Shown piece after piece: positions 1-8,407 of a DNA stretch of 46,188 nt (the stretch's first letter is position 1; the number at the start of each line of letters is the position of its first letter). The DNA is from JAJPGZ01 sp038229295. Its GTDB lineage: Bacteria > Verrucomicrobiota > Verrucomicrobiia > Chthoniobacterales > UBA10450. The DNA is taken from NCBI GenBank assembly GCA_038229295.1, contig JBBROO010000022.1, forward strand, positions 1 to 46,188. The letters run 5' to 3'. The notes under the pieces were generated by a model that saw only the letters and a list, made by a program, of their open reading frames with translations, searched no databases and had not been told where the DNA came from. The translations under genes were made by a program, and so were the position numbers.

Positions 1-189
1 CTTCGGATAAAAATAAAGCACCACCCATTTGCCTTTGTAATCCTTCAGGCTCACTTGCGAGCCATCGCTCGTCGTTAGGCTGAAATCTGGCGCGGGCTTG
101 CCCACGTCTGGTTGCTTTTGCGTTTCGGCTGCGTTCATAACTGCAAAGGTAATCACGCTGACAATGGCTGATAAGAATATTTTGTTCAT
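1..189 (-). CDS. Exported peroxiredoxin (AhpC/TSA, Bcp-like), N-terminal part only
   Basis: The first 63 codons of a gene that runs off the left edge of the window. It begins MNKIFLSAIVSVITFAVMNA, a signal peptide with a short basic start and a hydrophobic core. The mature part carries the entry to a peroxiredoxin/thioredoxin fold: GKPAPDFSLTTSDG followed by SLKDYKGKWVVLYFYP. That pattern is typical of Bcp/PrxQ-like thiol peroxidases. The peroxidatic cysteine should lie just beyond the end and is not visible, so a TlpA-like thioredoxin is also possible. A copy of the GCCTAACG word lies inside the gene, where it encodes the S-L-T-T stretch. The signal peptide implies a periplasmic or outer location, unlike the cytosolic peroxiredoxin at 38092. 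Confidence 0.8.
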   Translation of the reverse strand, partial: MNKIFLSAIVSVITFAVMNAAETQKQPDVGKPAPDFSLTTSDGSQVSLKDYKGKWVVLYFYPK

Positions 190-338
190 GCTTTGCTTCT
201 GATTTAGAAAACCGTAACCGCGATTTGCCGCCATCCAAAGAATTAAGATGATCTCACGCGTCTGGACGATCGGTCACTCCACCCGCAAACTGAGTTATGA
301 ACCCGAAAGTGACTCCGTCCAGCGCGAACTGGGAGACT

Positions 339-409
339 GGGTCGGGCGAGACTCGAACTCGCAACCAACGCCTTAAAAGGGCGCTGCTCTACCATTGAGC
401 TACCGACCC
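339..409 (-). tRNA. tRNA-Lys (UUU)
   Basis: A complete 71-nt cloverleaf on the minus strand. The acceptor arm is GGGTCGG/CCGACCC, the D arm GCTC/GAGC and the anticodon stem GCGCC/GGCGT with loop CTTTTAA, which gives anticodon TTT. The T arm is GCGAG-TTCGAGT-CTCGC. No 3' CCA is encoded. The spacer to its left (190-338) shows no gene or clear signal. Confidence 0.95.
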
Positions 410-455
410 GCGCGGAAAAGTTTGTAAGCCAGTTCGAACATTGTCGCAAGATTTG

Positions 456-1130
456 CTACAAGATCGACCACAACTCGCGCAGGGAATTCTTTGGGCGGTC
501 GAGTTGAAAGATCGACAATCCCGCGGCCGCGGCTGCTTTCCAATCCCGCTCCCGATCGTCGCCGACGTGCAAAACTTCATCGGCTGCAAGATCGACATAA
601 CGTAAGGCGCGCCGAAAAATTTCCGGGTCCGGTTTGTCCGCGCCGATCTCGCTCGAGACCAAAATGTGCGTGAAAAATTTCGAAATGCCAAGCTGCTCCA
701 GAATGAAACGCAAACGCCCGTCGAAATTCGAAACGATGGCGAGTTGAAAACGCGGCTGCAGCTTTTCGAGAACATCGACAACGTCTGGATACAATTTCCA
801 CACACCGGCTTCGGCGAAATGCTCGTACGCGATCTCGAAAAAGTTATCGCGATCGAGTTCGCCTAACGAAGGCGCGACTTCATTCAGGACAAGATCGACA
901 AGTTCACGCCACCAATCTTTGTCATCATTTTCTCGCGGGCCGTCGATGGCTGCGCGCGCCGGCATTCTTTTCCACGCGGCGAAAAACGCATCATTCAATC
1001 GTTGCGCGTCCAGCTTCAGTCCGAGTTCCTGACCGACAAGCGCGTAGTGATAACCGACGCTCTCGGTCAAATAGATGAGTGTGCCGGCGGCGTCGAAGAA
1101 GATCGCTTTGATCACAAGCGAAAATAACAT
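456..1130 (-). CDS. HAD-superfamily hydrolase, DREG-2-like
   Basis: A 224-residue Rossmann-fold HAD phosphohydrolase. Motif I is FFDAAGTL with nucleophile Asp13. Motif II is VSNFDGR (Ser134), motif III is Lys166 in GADKPDPEIF and motif IV is HVGDDRERD (Asp191/192). The residue two after the nucleophile is Ala15, not the usual general-acid Asp. The rhythmically-expressed-gene-2 (DREG-2/HDHD3) branch, as I recall it, carries similar DAxGT motifs, and the cap-bearing size fits too. The substrate is unknown. It is divergent from the Lrp-like gene at 1165 with only 34 bp between the starts. Three copies of the iterated AAGATCGACA word lie in it. The ATG at 1130 was chosen because the fold begins five residues later. 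Confidence 0.85.
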   Translation of the reverse strand: MLFSLVIKAIFFDAAGTLIYLTESVGYHYALVGQELGLKLDAQRLNDAFFAAWKRMPARAAIDGPRENDDKDWWRELVDLVLNEVAPSLGELDRDNFFEIAYEHFAEAGVWKLYPDVVDVLEKLQPRFQLAIVSNFDGRLRFILEQLGISKFFTHILVSSEIGADKPDPEIFRRALRYVDLAADEVLHVGDDRERDWKAAAAAGLSIFQLDRPKNSLRELWSIL

Positions 1131-1164
1131 TCACAGGCCGGACGGCTGTGTCACATTAATCCTC

Positions 1165-2265
1165 ATGCTGCCGATCGAGCACAACGATCCCATCAACGCG
1201 CAGATTCTCGCGGTCTCGGAAGACAAAATCGAAGGGTTTATGCGGGAGCCGTTCGCGGAAATCGCGCAACGTTCCGGAATCGATGTCGATCTTGTCATGG
1301 CGCGCATCGCCGCCATGCTGCGCGCCGGGACGATTCGACGTGTCCGGCAAACATTGCTCGCGACCAATCTGGCCGACGGCGCCTTAATCGCTTGGAAAGT
1401 TCCCGAAGATAAGATCGACAACGCCTTCGACTGGATGTCGCAGCGCGACCCATTTTCCGGTCACGTCGTTTTGCGCTCGACCGATACCGCCGCGGCCGGC
1501 TCGGATTACAAATTATGGACGACGCTGAAAGTGCCGCGAAAGTTTTCGATGCAGGAGCATTGCGAATTACTGGCGGAGAAAACGGGCGCAGAACGTTTTC
1601 GCATGATGCCGGCGAAAGGAATTTTCGCGCTCGGTGTCGGTCATGTGCGTCGTAAAACGGTTGAGCCCGGCAGCAAAGGGGACACGCCGGCGAAGATGAT
1701 CCCGGTGCAAGTTGTCGATCTTAGCGAGAACGAGTGGAAAGTGTTGCTGGCCCTCAAACGTGAATTCACCTTTGAAGAAATCGCGTCGTCACCGTGGAAA
1801 AAACGCGCCGCCGAAGCGGGCGTTTCGCTCGATGACTTTTTTGCTGTGGCCGAAGACTTAAGCGCGCGGAAAATCGTCGGACGCTTCTCCACTTTTCTCG
1901 AACACGTCAAGCCATCCGCCGGCGGCGTGCGCGTGACGCGCTTCAACGCGCTCTTTCATTGGGCGATACCGCCTGGTCGCGAAATCGAAACGGGCGGCGA
2001 AGTCGGTCGTCATCACATTCTGACGCATTGTTATTGGCGCGAGGCAGGGCCGGAGTTCAAGAACGTGAACATCATGGCGGTCGCGCACGGCACCGACAAA
2101 GCGCTCCTGCTCGAGCACAAAGCCGCGATAGATCGACATCTTCATGCGAATAGTATTCCGGTTTCCTACACGAATGTCTTCTGGGGCGGACGAAGCGAAA
2201 TCAAACCGTCGGAAATTTCGCCGCAAGTTTATCAGAAGTGGCGGCGTGAAATGGCGGCCGCGTGA
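1165..2265 (+). CDS. Two-domain Lrp/AsnC-type protein, siroheme-decarboxylase (AhbA/AhbB)-like
   Basis: About 366 residues starting MLPIEHNDPINAQILAV. An upstream in-frame ATG at 1075 would run into the divergent gene, so it was not used. There appear to be two tandem Lrp-like units, each with a winged-helix start (EIAQRSGIDVDLVMARIAAM; second near FEEIASSPWKKRAAEAG) and an alpha/beta domain. The second unit has GRFSTFLEH, FNALFHWAIP, HILTHCYWRE and NIMAVAHG. These resemble the RFGAV, NAMVVW, SHCYER and MIHG blocks of AhbA/AhbB, which convert siroheme to didecarboxysiroheme. The stop overlaps the trpD start in GTGA, so the two are translationally coupled. A plain Lrp transcription factor is the alternative, but the HCY and HG blocks argue for the decarboxylase fold. 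Confidence 0.65.
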   Translation: MLPIEHNDPINAQILAVSEDKIEGFMREPFAEIAQRSGIDVDLVMARIAAMLRAGTIRRVRQTLLATNLADGALIAWKVPEDKIDNAFDWMSQRDPFSGHVVLRSTDTAAAGSDYKLWTTLKVPRKFSMQEHCELLAEKTGAERFRMMPAKGIFALGVGHVRRKTVEPGSKGDTPAKMIPVQVVDLSENEWKVLLALKREFTFEEIASSPWKKRAAEAGVSLDDFFAVAEDLSARKIVGRFSTFLEHVKPSAGGVRVTRFNALFHWAIPPGREIETGGEVGRHHILTHCYWREAGPEFKNVNIMAVAHGTDKALLLEHKAAIDRHLHANSIPVSYTNVFWGGRSEIKPSEISPQVYQKWRREMAAA

Positions 2266-3314
2266 AAGCGCTCATCGAAAAACTTGCGGGCGGCGTTGAC
2301 CTAACGAGCAGCGACATTCGATATGCGGTCACGTTGTTGCTCGCGGAAAATGTCGATGACGAACTGAAAGCGAACTTTCTGACCGCGCTGCATAAGAAAG
2401 GCGAAAGCGCGGATGAGATTTTCGGGTTCGTCGAATTCCTGGTCGAGCGCGCGGTGGATCCGATGATCGACCCGGCGAAATTACCTGGGCCAATGATTGA
2501 CGTCTGTGGCACCGGCGGCGACGGTCTCGATTTTTTCAACGTCTCCACCACGATTATGTTTATCCTCGCCGCGGGCGGCGCGGCGGTGGTGAAGCACGGA
2601 AATCGAAGTGTCACTTCTCTGTGCGGCAGCGCCGATGTGCTGGAAGAACTGCGCGTCCCGATTCATCTGCGCCCCGATCAATTGCGAGACATGATCGAGC
2701 GCCACGGTCTCGGGTTTATTTTCGCGCGGCAGTATCATCCGGCATTTAAGGCGCTCGCTGGGATGCGCGAACGTTTGGCCAAAAAAAATCAGCGCACGAT
2801 TTTTAATTTGCTCGGTCCGCTTTTGAATCCGGCAAAACCGCCACGTCAGCTCATCGGTGTTTATGCGCCGCGTTTAACCGGAATGTTCGCGGAGGTGCTG
2901 CGTCGTCTCGACCGCAAACGCGCGTGGGTCGTGCACGGACTGGCCGAGAACACCAATGGAATGGACGACGTTTCGATTTGCGGCGCGACGACTGTAGCCG
3001 AACTCGACGATGGGAAAACCACGTCGGCGATCCTGGATACGCAGTGGTTAGGCGTGTCGCGCTGTTCGCTCGATGAATTGTATGGTGGAAATGCAACTCA
3101 GAACGCCGCCACGATCGTCGGAATTCTGGCCGGTGAAATCAAGGGCGCGAAGCGCGAGATGACCGTCGCCAATGCCGCCGCCGGATTTGTGGTGGCTGGA
3201 ATTACGCACAACATGAATACCGGAATCGAACATGCGCGGGAGCAAATCGACAGTGGCCGCGCCCTGGAAAAGCTGCGCGCTATGCAAAATTATTCCGCGA
3301 AAAGTTCGGCGTAA
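2262..3314 (+). CDS. trpD: Anthranilate phosphoribosyltransferase
   Basis: A full-length 350-residue TrpD, the enzyme that joins anthranilate and PRPP in tryptophan synthesis. The PRPP/Mg motif CGTGGD is at residues 82-87, NVST at 93-96 and KHGNRS at 111-116. It also has SADVLEEL and NQRTIFNLLGPLLNPA, where the Arg contacts anthranilate. It starts with GTG, overlapping the preceding stop by four bases. No other trp genes are in the window, so the pathway is dispersed here. The 3' end overlaps the convergent birA by 25 bp. Confidence 0.95.
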   Translation: MKALIEKLAGGVDLTSSDIRYAVTLLLAENVDDELKANFLTALHKKGESADEIFGFVEFLVERAVDPMIDPAKLPGPMIDVCGTGGDGLDFFNVSTTIMFILAAGGAAVVKHGNRSVTSLCGSADVLEELRVPIHLRPDQLRDMIERHGLGFIFARQYHPAFKALAGMRERLAKKNQRTIFNLLGPLLNPAKPPRQLIGVYAPRLTGMFAEVLRRLDRKRAWVVHGLAENTNGMDDVSICGATTVAELDDGKTTSAILDTQWLGVSRCSLDELYGGNATQNAATIVGILAGEIKGAKREMTVANAAAGFVVAGITHNMNTGIEHAREQIDSGRALEKLRAMQNYSAKSSA

Positions 3315-3880
3315 GTCCGGTCGAGATTTCGCAGCAAACGGACGGCGAGTAGATGTCGATCTTGCGGGCGGCCTGAAATCATCGCCAAAGAGGTGGCGCG
3401 CGTTCGAACATCTTCGGAAAAATCTTCCGCTGTTTGGTTCACGTTGACACCGACTCCGAGGATGGCGATGTGCTGAGTGTGCTTCTGTGCGCGCATCTCC
3501 ACGAGGACGCCCGCGACTTTGCGCGTATTGATGTAAACGTCGTTAGGCGGTTTGACCGCGGCGTTGCCGATCGTAGCGGCAACGGTGTTCGCCGCCCAAT
3601 CCGTTATTCGGGCCGAATCCTTCAGGTCGATTTGTGGACGCAGCAAAACAGAAAACCAAAGACCTTTGTGCGCGGCCGATTCCCAAAAGTTGCCGCGTTG
3701 TCCGCGCCCAGCCGTTTGGCACTCGGCGAAAACGACGATGCCTTCGGGCTTATCAACCATCGCAAAAACGGAATCGTTGGTCGAAGTTGTTTCCTCCAAC
3801 ACGAAGATCTCGCAGCCGATCCTGACGTTGCCGAGATCAGCGCGCAGCCGCTCGGCGTTCAAACGATCAGGCGCCGACAT
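3290..3880 (-). CDS. birA: Biotin--[acetyl-CoA-carboxylase] ligase, short form
   Basis: A 196-residue biotin protein ligase without the N-terminal DNA-binding domain of E. coli BirA, so it is catalytic only. It has the ligase motifs TTSTND (31-36), GRGQRG (58-63), KPPND (110-114), KVAGVLVE (121-128) and GVGVNVN (142-148). It attaches biotin to the acetyl-CoA carboxylase carrier protein. It is the last gene of a minus-strand operon, and its ATG lies inside the 3' end of nadC (14-bp overlap). Confidence 0.92.
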   Translation of the reverse strand: MSAPDRLNAERLRADLGNVRIGCEIFVLEETTSTNDSVFAMVDKPEGIVVFAECQTAGRGQRGNFWESAAHKGLWFSVLLRPQIDLKDSARITDWAANTVAATIGNAAVKPPNDVYINTRKVAGVLVEMRAQKHTQHIAILGVGVNVNQTAEDFSEDVRTRATSLAMISGRPQDRHLLAVRLLRNLDRTYAELFAE

Positions 3881-4715
3881 TGATCATTTCGAGAGAGAGA
3901 TCGATCGCGCGCGCGGAGTGAGTGAGCGCACCGATGGAAATGTAATCGATACCGGTGGCGGCGATCTGGCGCACGTTTTTCAAGTTCACGCCGCCGCTGG
4001 CTTCGAGTTTCACTTTGCCTTTGGCGAGTGCGACCGCTTCGCGCAGTTGCGCCGGACGCATGTTGTCGAGAAGGATAACATCGACATCGACGAGCTGAAG
4101 AATCGCGCGCACTTGTTTGAGCTGGTCGGCCTCGACTTCGATGCGCAAATCGGGCCGCTCCACGCGCAATCGCCTAACAACTTCAGTCATCGCACCAAAC
4201 CCGTCGCCAGCCACAAGGTGATTATCCTTGACCAGAATCATGTCGTCCAAACCGGAGCGGTGATTGCCGCCACCGCCCGAGACAACGGCTGCTTTTTCGA
4301 GCGCGCGCAATCCCGGTGTCGTTTTCCGGGTGTCGAGAATTTTTACCCGATCGTTCGCCGCCGCATCGACGAATTGTTTGGTGAGTGTGGCAACTCCGGA
4401 CAAGCGCTGCAGAAAATTTAAGGCAACGCGCTCGGCCTTGAGAATCGTGCGCGCAGATCCACGAATTTCCATGACAACAGCGTCACCGGAAACTTCGGAA
4501 CCGTCGTTGCGCACGATGTCGATCTTGCAGGTTGGATCGACATGGCGAAAAACCTGCGCGGCAGTTTCTGCGCCGGCGATGACGGCTCTTTCGCGTGCGA
4601 CGATGCGCGCAAATGCGTTCAGGTTTTCGGCGACGAAGGAATCCGTCGTGACATCGCCTTCGCCGATGTCTTCGCGCAACGCGATCGCGATCGGATCAAA
4701 GTCATCGTTTTTCAT
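3867..4715 (-). CDS. nadC: Nicotinate-nucleotide pyrophosphorylase (carboxylating)
   Basis: A 282-residue quinolinate phosphoribosyltransferase, which makes NaMN in de novo NAD synthesis. It contains REDIGEGDVTTD, NFLQRLSGVAT, LDTRKTTPGLRALEKAAV followed by GGGGNHR, DMILVKDNH, EVEADQL, DVILLDNM and EASGGV, all family signatures. The frame stays open upstream to 4931, but that extension is low-complexity and lies inside the preceding gene. The ATG at 4715 (MKNDDFDP) matches the family start and overlaps the guaD end by 14 bp. The iterated word encodes KIDIV in a variable loop. Confidence 0.95.
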   Translation of the reverse strand: MKNDDFDPIAIALREDIGEGDVTTDSFVAENLNAFARIVARERAVIAGAETAAQVFRHVDPTCKIDIVRNDGSEVSGDAVVMEIRGSARTILKAERVALNFLQRLSGVATLTKQFVDAAANDRVKILDTRKTTPGLRALEKAAVVSGGGGNHRSGLDDMILVKDNHLVAGDGFGAMTEVVRRLRVERPDLRIEVEADQLKQVRAILQLVDVDVILLDNMRPAQLREAVALAKGKVKLEASGGVNLKNVRQIAATGIDYISIGALTHSARAIDLSLEMINVGA

Positions 4716-6027
4716 AAACGCATGCTCCGCGGACGTAAGTGGCGAGGTTGGAATGCGCGCCGCCCCGATAAATGCAAAGCGCGATGACGTCTTCGGGTGA
4801 AAGATCGTCGAATGAGGGTCGATCTTTCGGATAAGGCGTGAGCGCGGCAAGATCGACAATGATGAAGTCGGCCTCTTTGCCCGGATCGAGGGTGCCGATC
4901 GTATCGCCTTTACCGAGTGCCTTGGCGCCACCTTGTGTGGCTAGGTGCAAAGCTTCCGCCGGACGCAGCGGACGCAAATTTGGTTCGTAAGCGCTGCGCG
5001 CTTTTTGCACATCGATCGCCGCGCGCATGACCTGCCACATGTTCAACTCAGGTCCGGCGGCGACATCGGAACCGAGGCCGACAGCGATACCCGCTTTCAA
5101 GAGTTGATCGAGCTTGATCAAGCCGCTGCCAAGAAAAAGATTCGAAGTTGGGCAATGCGCCACGTTCGCCTGAGCCGTGGCGATGGCGGCGATCTCGCGT
5201 GGTTGCAAGTGAATGCAATGCCCGAGCATCGTCTTGGGCGTAAGCAATCCGCACGTTTCATAAACATGGGTGTAATCGTGCGCGCTCATAAAAAGATGGT
5301 GCACTTTCTCGATTTCCTCGCGGTTTTCGGCGAGATGAGTTTGCACGTAGGCGTCGAAGCGGGATGCCATTTCGGCGGCACCGCGCATGAGTTTTTCGGA
5401 ACACGTGACCGCGAAGCGGGGACTGAAAGCGTATTCAAGACGTCCATTTTCGGAACGGTGCCATTTGCGACAGAGACGTTCGCTTTCCATGAGCGAAACC
5501 GAAACCACCTTCTTCGGCTGGAGAGTTCCATAAGAGCCGACGTCCATCATCATTTTGCCGAGAATGACGCGCAGGCCGCTTTCTTTCGCCGCTTCGAAAC
5601 CGACTTCGCAACTGTCTTCGTAGATCGCGGCGAACACCATCGCGGTGGTGGTGCCGTGGCGCCCGAGCGCTTCAAAAAAGAGCGGCGCTTCCTGGCGCGC
5701 TTTTGGGCCGGTGAACTCGCGTTCGACCGGAAAGATGTGCTGGCGAAGCCAGGGCAGCAGCTCGCTTTCGCCGCGAGCGACGGCGGAATATTGCGGCAAA
5801 TGCGTATGGCAATCGATTAATCCCGGGAAAATAGCGACGGCGCCGCGATCGATCCATTGCACGGGTTTCGGTCGTTGCAGGCGGCGCAAGTCGTCGTAAT
5901 CGCCCACTTCGGAAATGCGGCCGTTATCGATGATGATGCCTCCACGCGGGCGCGCGCGGAGTGAGCCGAATTCCGGGGCGTCGATGAGAAAGCCGCGAAT
6001 GCCAAGTAGGTTACCGTCGGTTTCCAT
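4702..6027 (-). CDS. guaD: Guanine deaminase (amidohydrolase)
   Basis: A 441-residue metal-dependent amidohydrolase that would convert guanine to xanthine. The metal-binding HxH is in PGLIDCHTHLPQY (His74, His76). Further ligands or active-site blocks are QTHLAEN, LGHCIHL, AHCPTSN and GLGSDVAAG. The LPQY and FLGSGL segments are typical of guanine deaminase rather than cytosine or chlorohydrolase relatives. It heads the operon guaD-nadC-birA with short overlaps, grouping nucleobase salvage with NAD and biotin steps. Confidence 0.85.
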   Translation of the reverse strand: METDGNLLGIRGFLIDAPEFGSLRARPRGGIIIDNGRISEVGDYDDLRRLQRPKPVQWIDRGAVAIFPGLIDCHTHLPQYSAVARGESELLPWLRQHIFPVEREFTGPKARQEAPLFFEALGRHGTTTAMVFAAIYEDSCEVGFEAAKESGLRVILGKMMMDVGSYGTLQPKKVVSVSLMESERLCRKWHRSENGRLEYAFSPRFAVTCSEKLMRGAAEMASRFDAYVQTHLAENREEIEKVHHLFMSAHDYTHVYETCGLLTPKTMLGHCIHLQPREIAAIATAQANVAHCPTSNLFLGSGLIKLDQLLKAGIAVGLGSDVAAGPELNMWQVMRAAIDVQKARSAYEPNLRPLRPAEALHLATQGGAKALGKGDTIGTLDPGKEADFIIVDLAALTPYPKDRPSFDDLSPEDVIALCIYRGGAHSNLATYVRGACVYEKR

Positions 6028-6216
6028 GAACGCCTGCCTTATCAGAACACAAGGCGGCGATTAAACGAAAAAAAAGATTCGGGCAGCGCACGTCAAGGAG
6101 AAACAACAAATACGAAATAACGTGCCACTACCCGAATCGCCTTAACCTGTCTAATTGGACAGCAGGTCGGGGTGGGCGTTCGAAATATTTTTGGCAAATT
6201 TTATGTCGATCTTGCC

Positions 6217-6285
6217 CTGTAGAGGCCGCTGTCCTCAGCGGCGGAGACGACAACTGGTTGCCGCCGATGACGGCGGCCTCTACAG
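6217..6285. repeat. Branched palindromic element (cruciform type)
   Basis: Outer perfect 13-bp arms CTGTAGAGGCCGC (6217-6229) and GCGGCCTCTACAG (6273-6285) enclose two more perfect hairpins: CCGCTG-TCCT-CAGCGG (6226-6241) and GCCGCC-GATGAC-GGCGGC (6260-6277). The element can fold as one long stem or as a cloverleaf. It overlaps the stop codon of the exonuclease gene (TAG at 6280-6282), so it may end that transcript. Its structure also suits a REP/BIME-like dispersed unit. The rest of the 6028-6279 gap holds only one copy of the iterated 10-mer. Confidence 0.75.
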
Positions 6286-7188
6286 CAGCTGGCCTTGCGT
6301 TGGGTTGTTTTTCGCCGCTTCATCCCGAATTTCCTGGAGCAGGGACTTGAATTCGCACTTTTCGAGTTGGGAAATGAGCGCGGGATAGTCGGGACGAATC
6401 CGGAGATCGTCGATCGGCAACGGCAAAGAGGTTTCGCAATCGAGCGCAACCATTTTTCGGTTTTGCACGATTTGCTCGCGACCTTGGCGGAGCTTTTCGC
6501 GAGTCTTCTCGCTTTTCACGATGTCGATCTTAGCCAGAAGTTGATCGAGCCCGCCGAATTCATTAAGAAGTTTGGCCGCCGCTTTTCGACCAATCCCCAC
6601 GCCGGGAATGTTATCGACCGAATCGCCGGCGATAGCGAGCACATCGCCGATCAAGTTCGCGGGCACATCCCATTTGGCTTGCACTTGCTCCTCGCCTAAC
6701 ATGGCGAAGGCATCTTTCGGCGTAACCAGATCTGCTTTGGCGGTGCTGTAAACTTTCACACACGGGCCGACGAGTTGATAAAGATCCTTGTCGTTCGTCG
6801 CGAGGACGACTTCCATCCCACCGCGTTGGCACGCCTGCATGGCATAACAACCCATCAGGTCATCAGCTTCCGTATTGGGCAGGGAAATATTTTTAAAGCC
6901 GAGGAGCGGCGTCAATTTCTGGATGAAGTCGAGCTGCGGCACCATCGGCAACGGCATTTCCTTGCGCGTCTCTTTGTAGGCTGGCTGCAGTTCGGTGCGT
7001 TTTTGCGGCAAGCCTTCATCCCAAAAGACGGCGCCGAGTTCGGGCTGCAAATGTTTCATCATGAGCCGGAGCGTTTTGGTGAATCCGTAAATGGCGTTGG
7101 TCGGCTCGCCGCGGGAATTAGAGAGATTCGGAATGGCGAAGAACGAGCGGTAAACGTAGTAATGCCCGTCGATCAAAAGCAGCTTCAT
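6280..7188 (-). CDS. Stand-alone 5'-3' exonuclease (PolA N-terminal/FEN type)
   Basis: A 302-residue protein equal to the 5' nuclease domain of DNA polymerase I with no polymerase attached. Metal-binding acids are in LLLIDGHYYVYRSFFA (Asp7), NTEADDLMG and ATNDKDLYQLV. The helix-3-turn-helix DNA clamp is AGDSVDNIPGVGIGRKAAAKLL. It should remove RNA primers and flaps. The separate polA or another FEN is not in the window. The iterated word encodes KIDIV in a loop near residue 223. The gene ends inside the branched palindrome. Confidence 0.9.
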   Translation of the reverse strand: MKLLLIDGHYYVYRSFFAIPNLSNSRGEPTNAIYGFTKTLRLMMKHLQPELGAVFWDEGLPQKRTELQPAYKETRKEMPLPMVPQLDFIQKLTPLLGFKNISLPNTEADDLMGCYAMQACQRGGMEVVLATNDKDLYQLVGPCVKVYSTAKADLVTPKDAFAMLGEEQVQAKWDVPANLIGDVLAIAGDSVDNIPGVGIGRKAAAKLLNEFGGLDQLLAKIDIVKSEKTREKLRQGREQIVQNRKMVALDCETSLPLPIDDLRIRPDYPALISQLEKCEFKSLLQEIRDEAAKNNPTQGQLL

Positions 7189-7194
7189 GCGGAA

Positions 7195-7281
7195 GACAGG
7201 ATTAACTGGATTAACCGGATTTCAAAGAATTCCGCGAACCATTTACGCGATCTAATCCAGTCAATCCTTGTAAATCCTGTC
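7195..7281. repeat. Imperfect inverted repeat of GACAGGATT/ACTGGATTA words
   Basis: The spacer between two divergent genes has GACAGGATTAACTGGATTA at 7195-7213. The complement of a related, slightly longer phrase lies at 7253-7281 and ends AATCCTGTC. This repetitive AGGATT phrase looks like a degenerate intergenic repeat rather than a specific operator, though it lies where promoters for both neighbours must be. Confidence 0.5.
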
Positions 7282-7315
7282 CTTCTTTTTCTGTAGTTTC
7301 GCGTTATGTCACTGC

Positions 7316-8395
7316 ATGGCGAAACAGTGGATCGTGCGGGTGGAGGGAAAGGAATTTGGGCCGGCTGATCTGGAGATGCTGCGCGAATGGAAAACGGAAG
7401 GCCGCGTTATCCCGGCGAATGAAGTCCGCGAGGTCGATGTCGATCTTTGGACGACGGCGGCGAAAATCCCCGGATTATTCGAGACGGCGGCGCCGCCGAT
7501 CCAAACAGAAATCGCGGTGGCCGCACCGGACCGTCCGCGTGCGAAAATTTTTGCGGAAACATTTCGAATTTATGGCCGTGGGTTTTTCCGCTATCTCGGG
7601 CTGACTTTGCTGGTGATCGGGCCATCGCTTTGCGCGCAAGCGACAGCGGCAGTCATTGCCACGACGCCCAATGCAGATGTCGATCTTCGCTCGGTCGTGG
7701 CCGGCGCGTTCGCCTTTTGCATGCTTCTGCTGAGTCTGGCGCTGTGGCCAATTTACATCGCGGGCATTCAAATTCTGACCGCAGAATTATCGGCCGGTCG
7801 CGACATCGGGTTTCTCCGGATACTAAACGAAGCGGTCCGATTCTGGCCACGGGTGGCGTTTCTTTCCCTGTTCGTCGTGGTGTGTTTCGCGTTCTGGACT
7901 CTTCTGCCGGTCGCGGTAATTCTGTCGATTGCGCTCGGAGGCCCGTCGTTAACGTCGATCTTTCTGGCGTTGTTGCTGCTCGCATTTCAGGTCTGGATAA
8001 CGGGCCGGCTTTTCGTCAATTTCATGTTCTGGCAACAATTCGCTGTGCTCGATGGATGCGATGTGGCGGAGTCGCTGCGCCGAAGCAAGGAACTTGCGCG
8101 CAGTGGGCGCAGTCTTTCCTGGTTTCGCCGGCCGGTGTGGCGCGGCGTCGTGATCGCGTCGCTTTGGTTCGTGGTGGTGCTGGCAGTGAACTGGCCGGCG
8201 ATCGAAAATTATTTTCGGACGCTGGCGACGGTGACGGATCCGCAGGCGCTGATGGAGGCGCTGCGCACGAGCGCGCAGGCTCCGGCAAGCCCGCTGTCGT
8301 TAGGCGTGGGATTTCTGCAATCGATTTTGCGGCCGGTGCTCGGAATTGCGTTTGTGTTGCTCTACCTCGACAGCAAGATCGACATCGAACATTAA
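7316..8395 (+). CDS. GYF-domain integral membrane protein
   Basis: A 359-residue protein. The first ~65 residues form a GYF_2-type module (WIVRVEGKEFGPADLEMLREW, then LWTTAAKIPGLF), probably a cytosolic peptide-binding unit. The rest has about six hydrophobic segments (for example LGLTLLVIGPSLCAQATAAV, AFAFCMLLLSLALWPIYIAG, VAFLSLFVVVCFAFWTLLPV and a final FLQSILRPVLGIAFVLLYL). The C-terminus DSKIDIEH is partly encoded by a copy of the iterated word. Its function is unknown. It stands alone, divergent from the exonuclease. Confidence 0.75.
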   Translation: MAKQWIVRVEGKEFGPADLEMLREWKTEGRVIPANEVREVDVDLWTTAAKIPGLFETAAPPIQTEIAVAAPDRPRAKIFAETFRIYGRGFFRYLGLTLLVIGPSLCAQATAAVIATTPNADVDLRSVVAGAFAFCMLLLSLALWPIYIAGIQILTAELSAGRDIGFLRILNEAVRFWPRVAFLSLFVVVCFAFWTLLPVAVILSIALGGPSLTSIFLALLLLAFQVWITGRLFVNFMFWQQFAVLDGCDVAESLRRSKELARSGRSLSWFRRPVWRGVVIASLWFVVVLAVNWPAIENYFRTLATVTDPQALMEALRTSAQAPASPLSLGVGFLQSILRPVLGIAFVLLYLDSKIDIEH

Positions 8396-8407
8396 CGCCG
8401 ACGCGGG

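Noticed and set aside
1959..2153. Open frames on the opposite strand or other frames of trpD, acnA, ispH and the giant genes
   Set aside because: They follow the GC-rich codon structure of the real genes, have no recognisable domains and overlap them fully.
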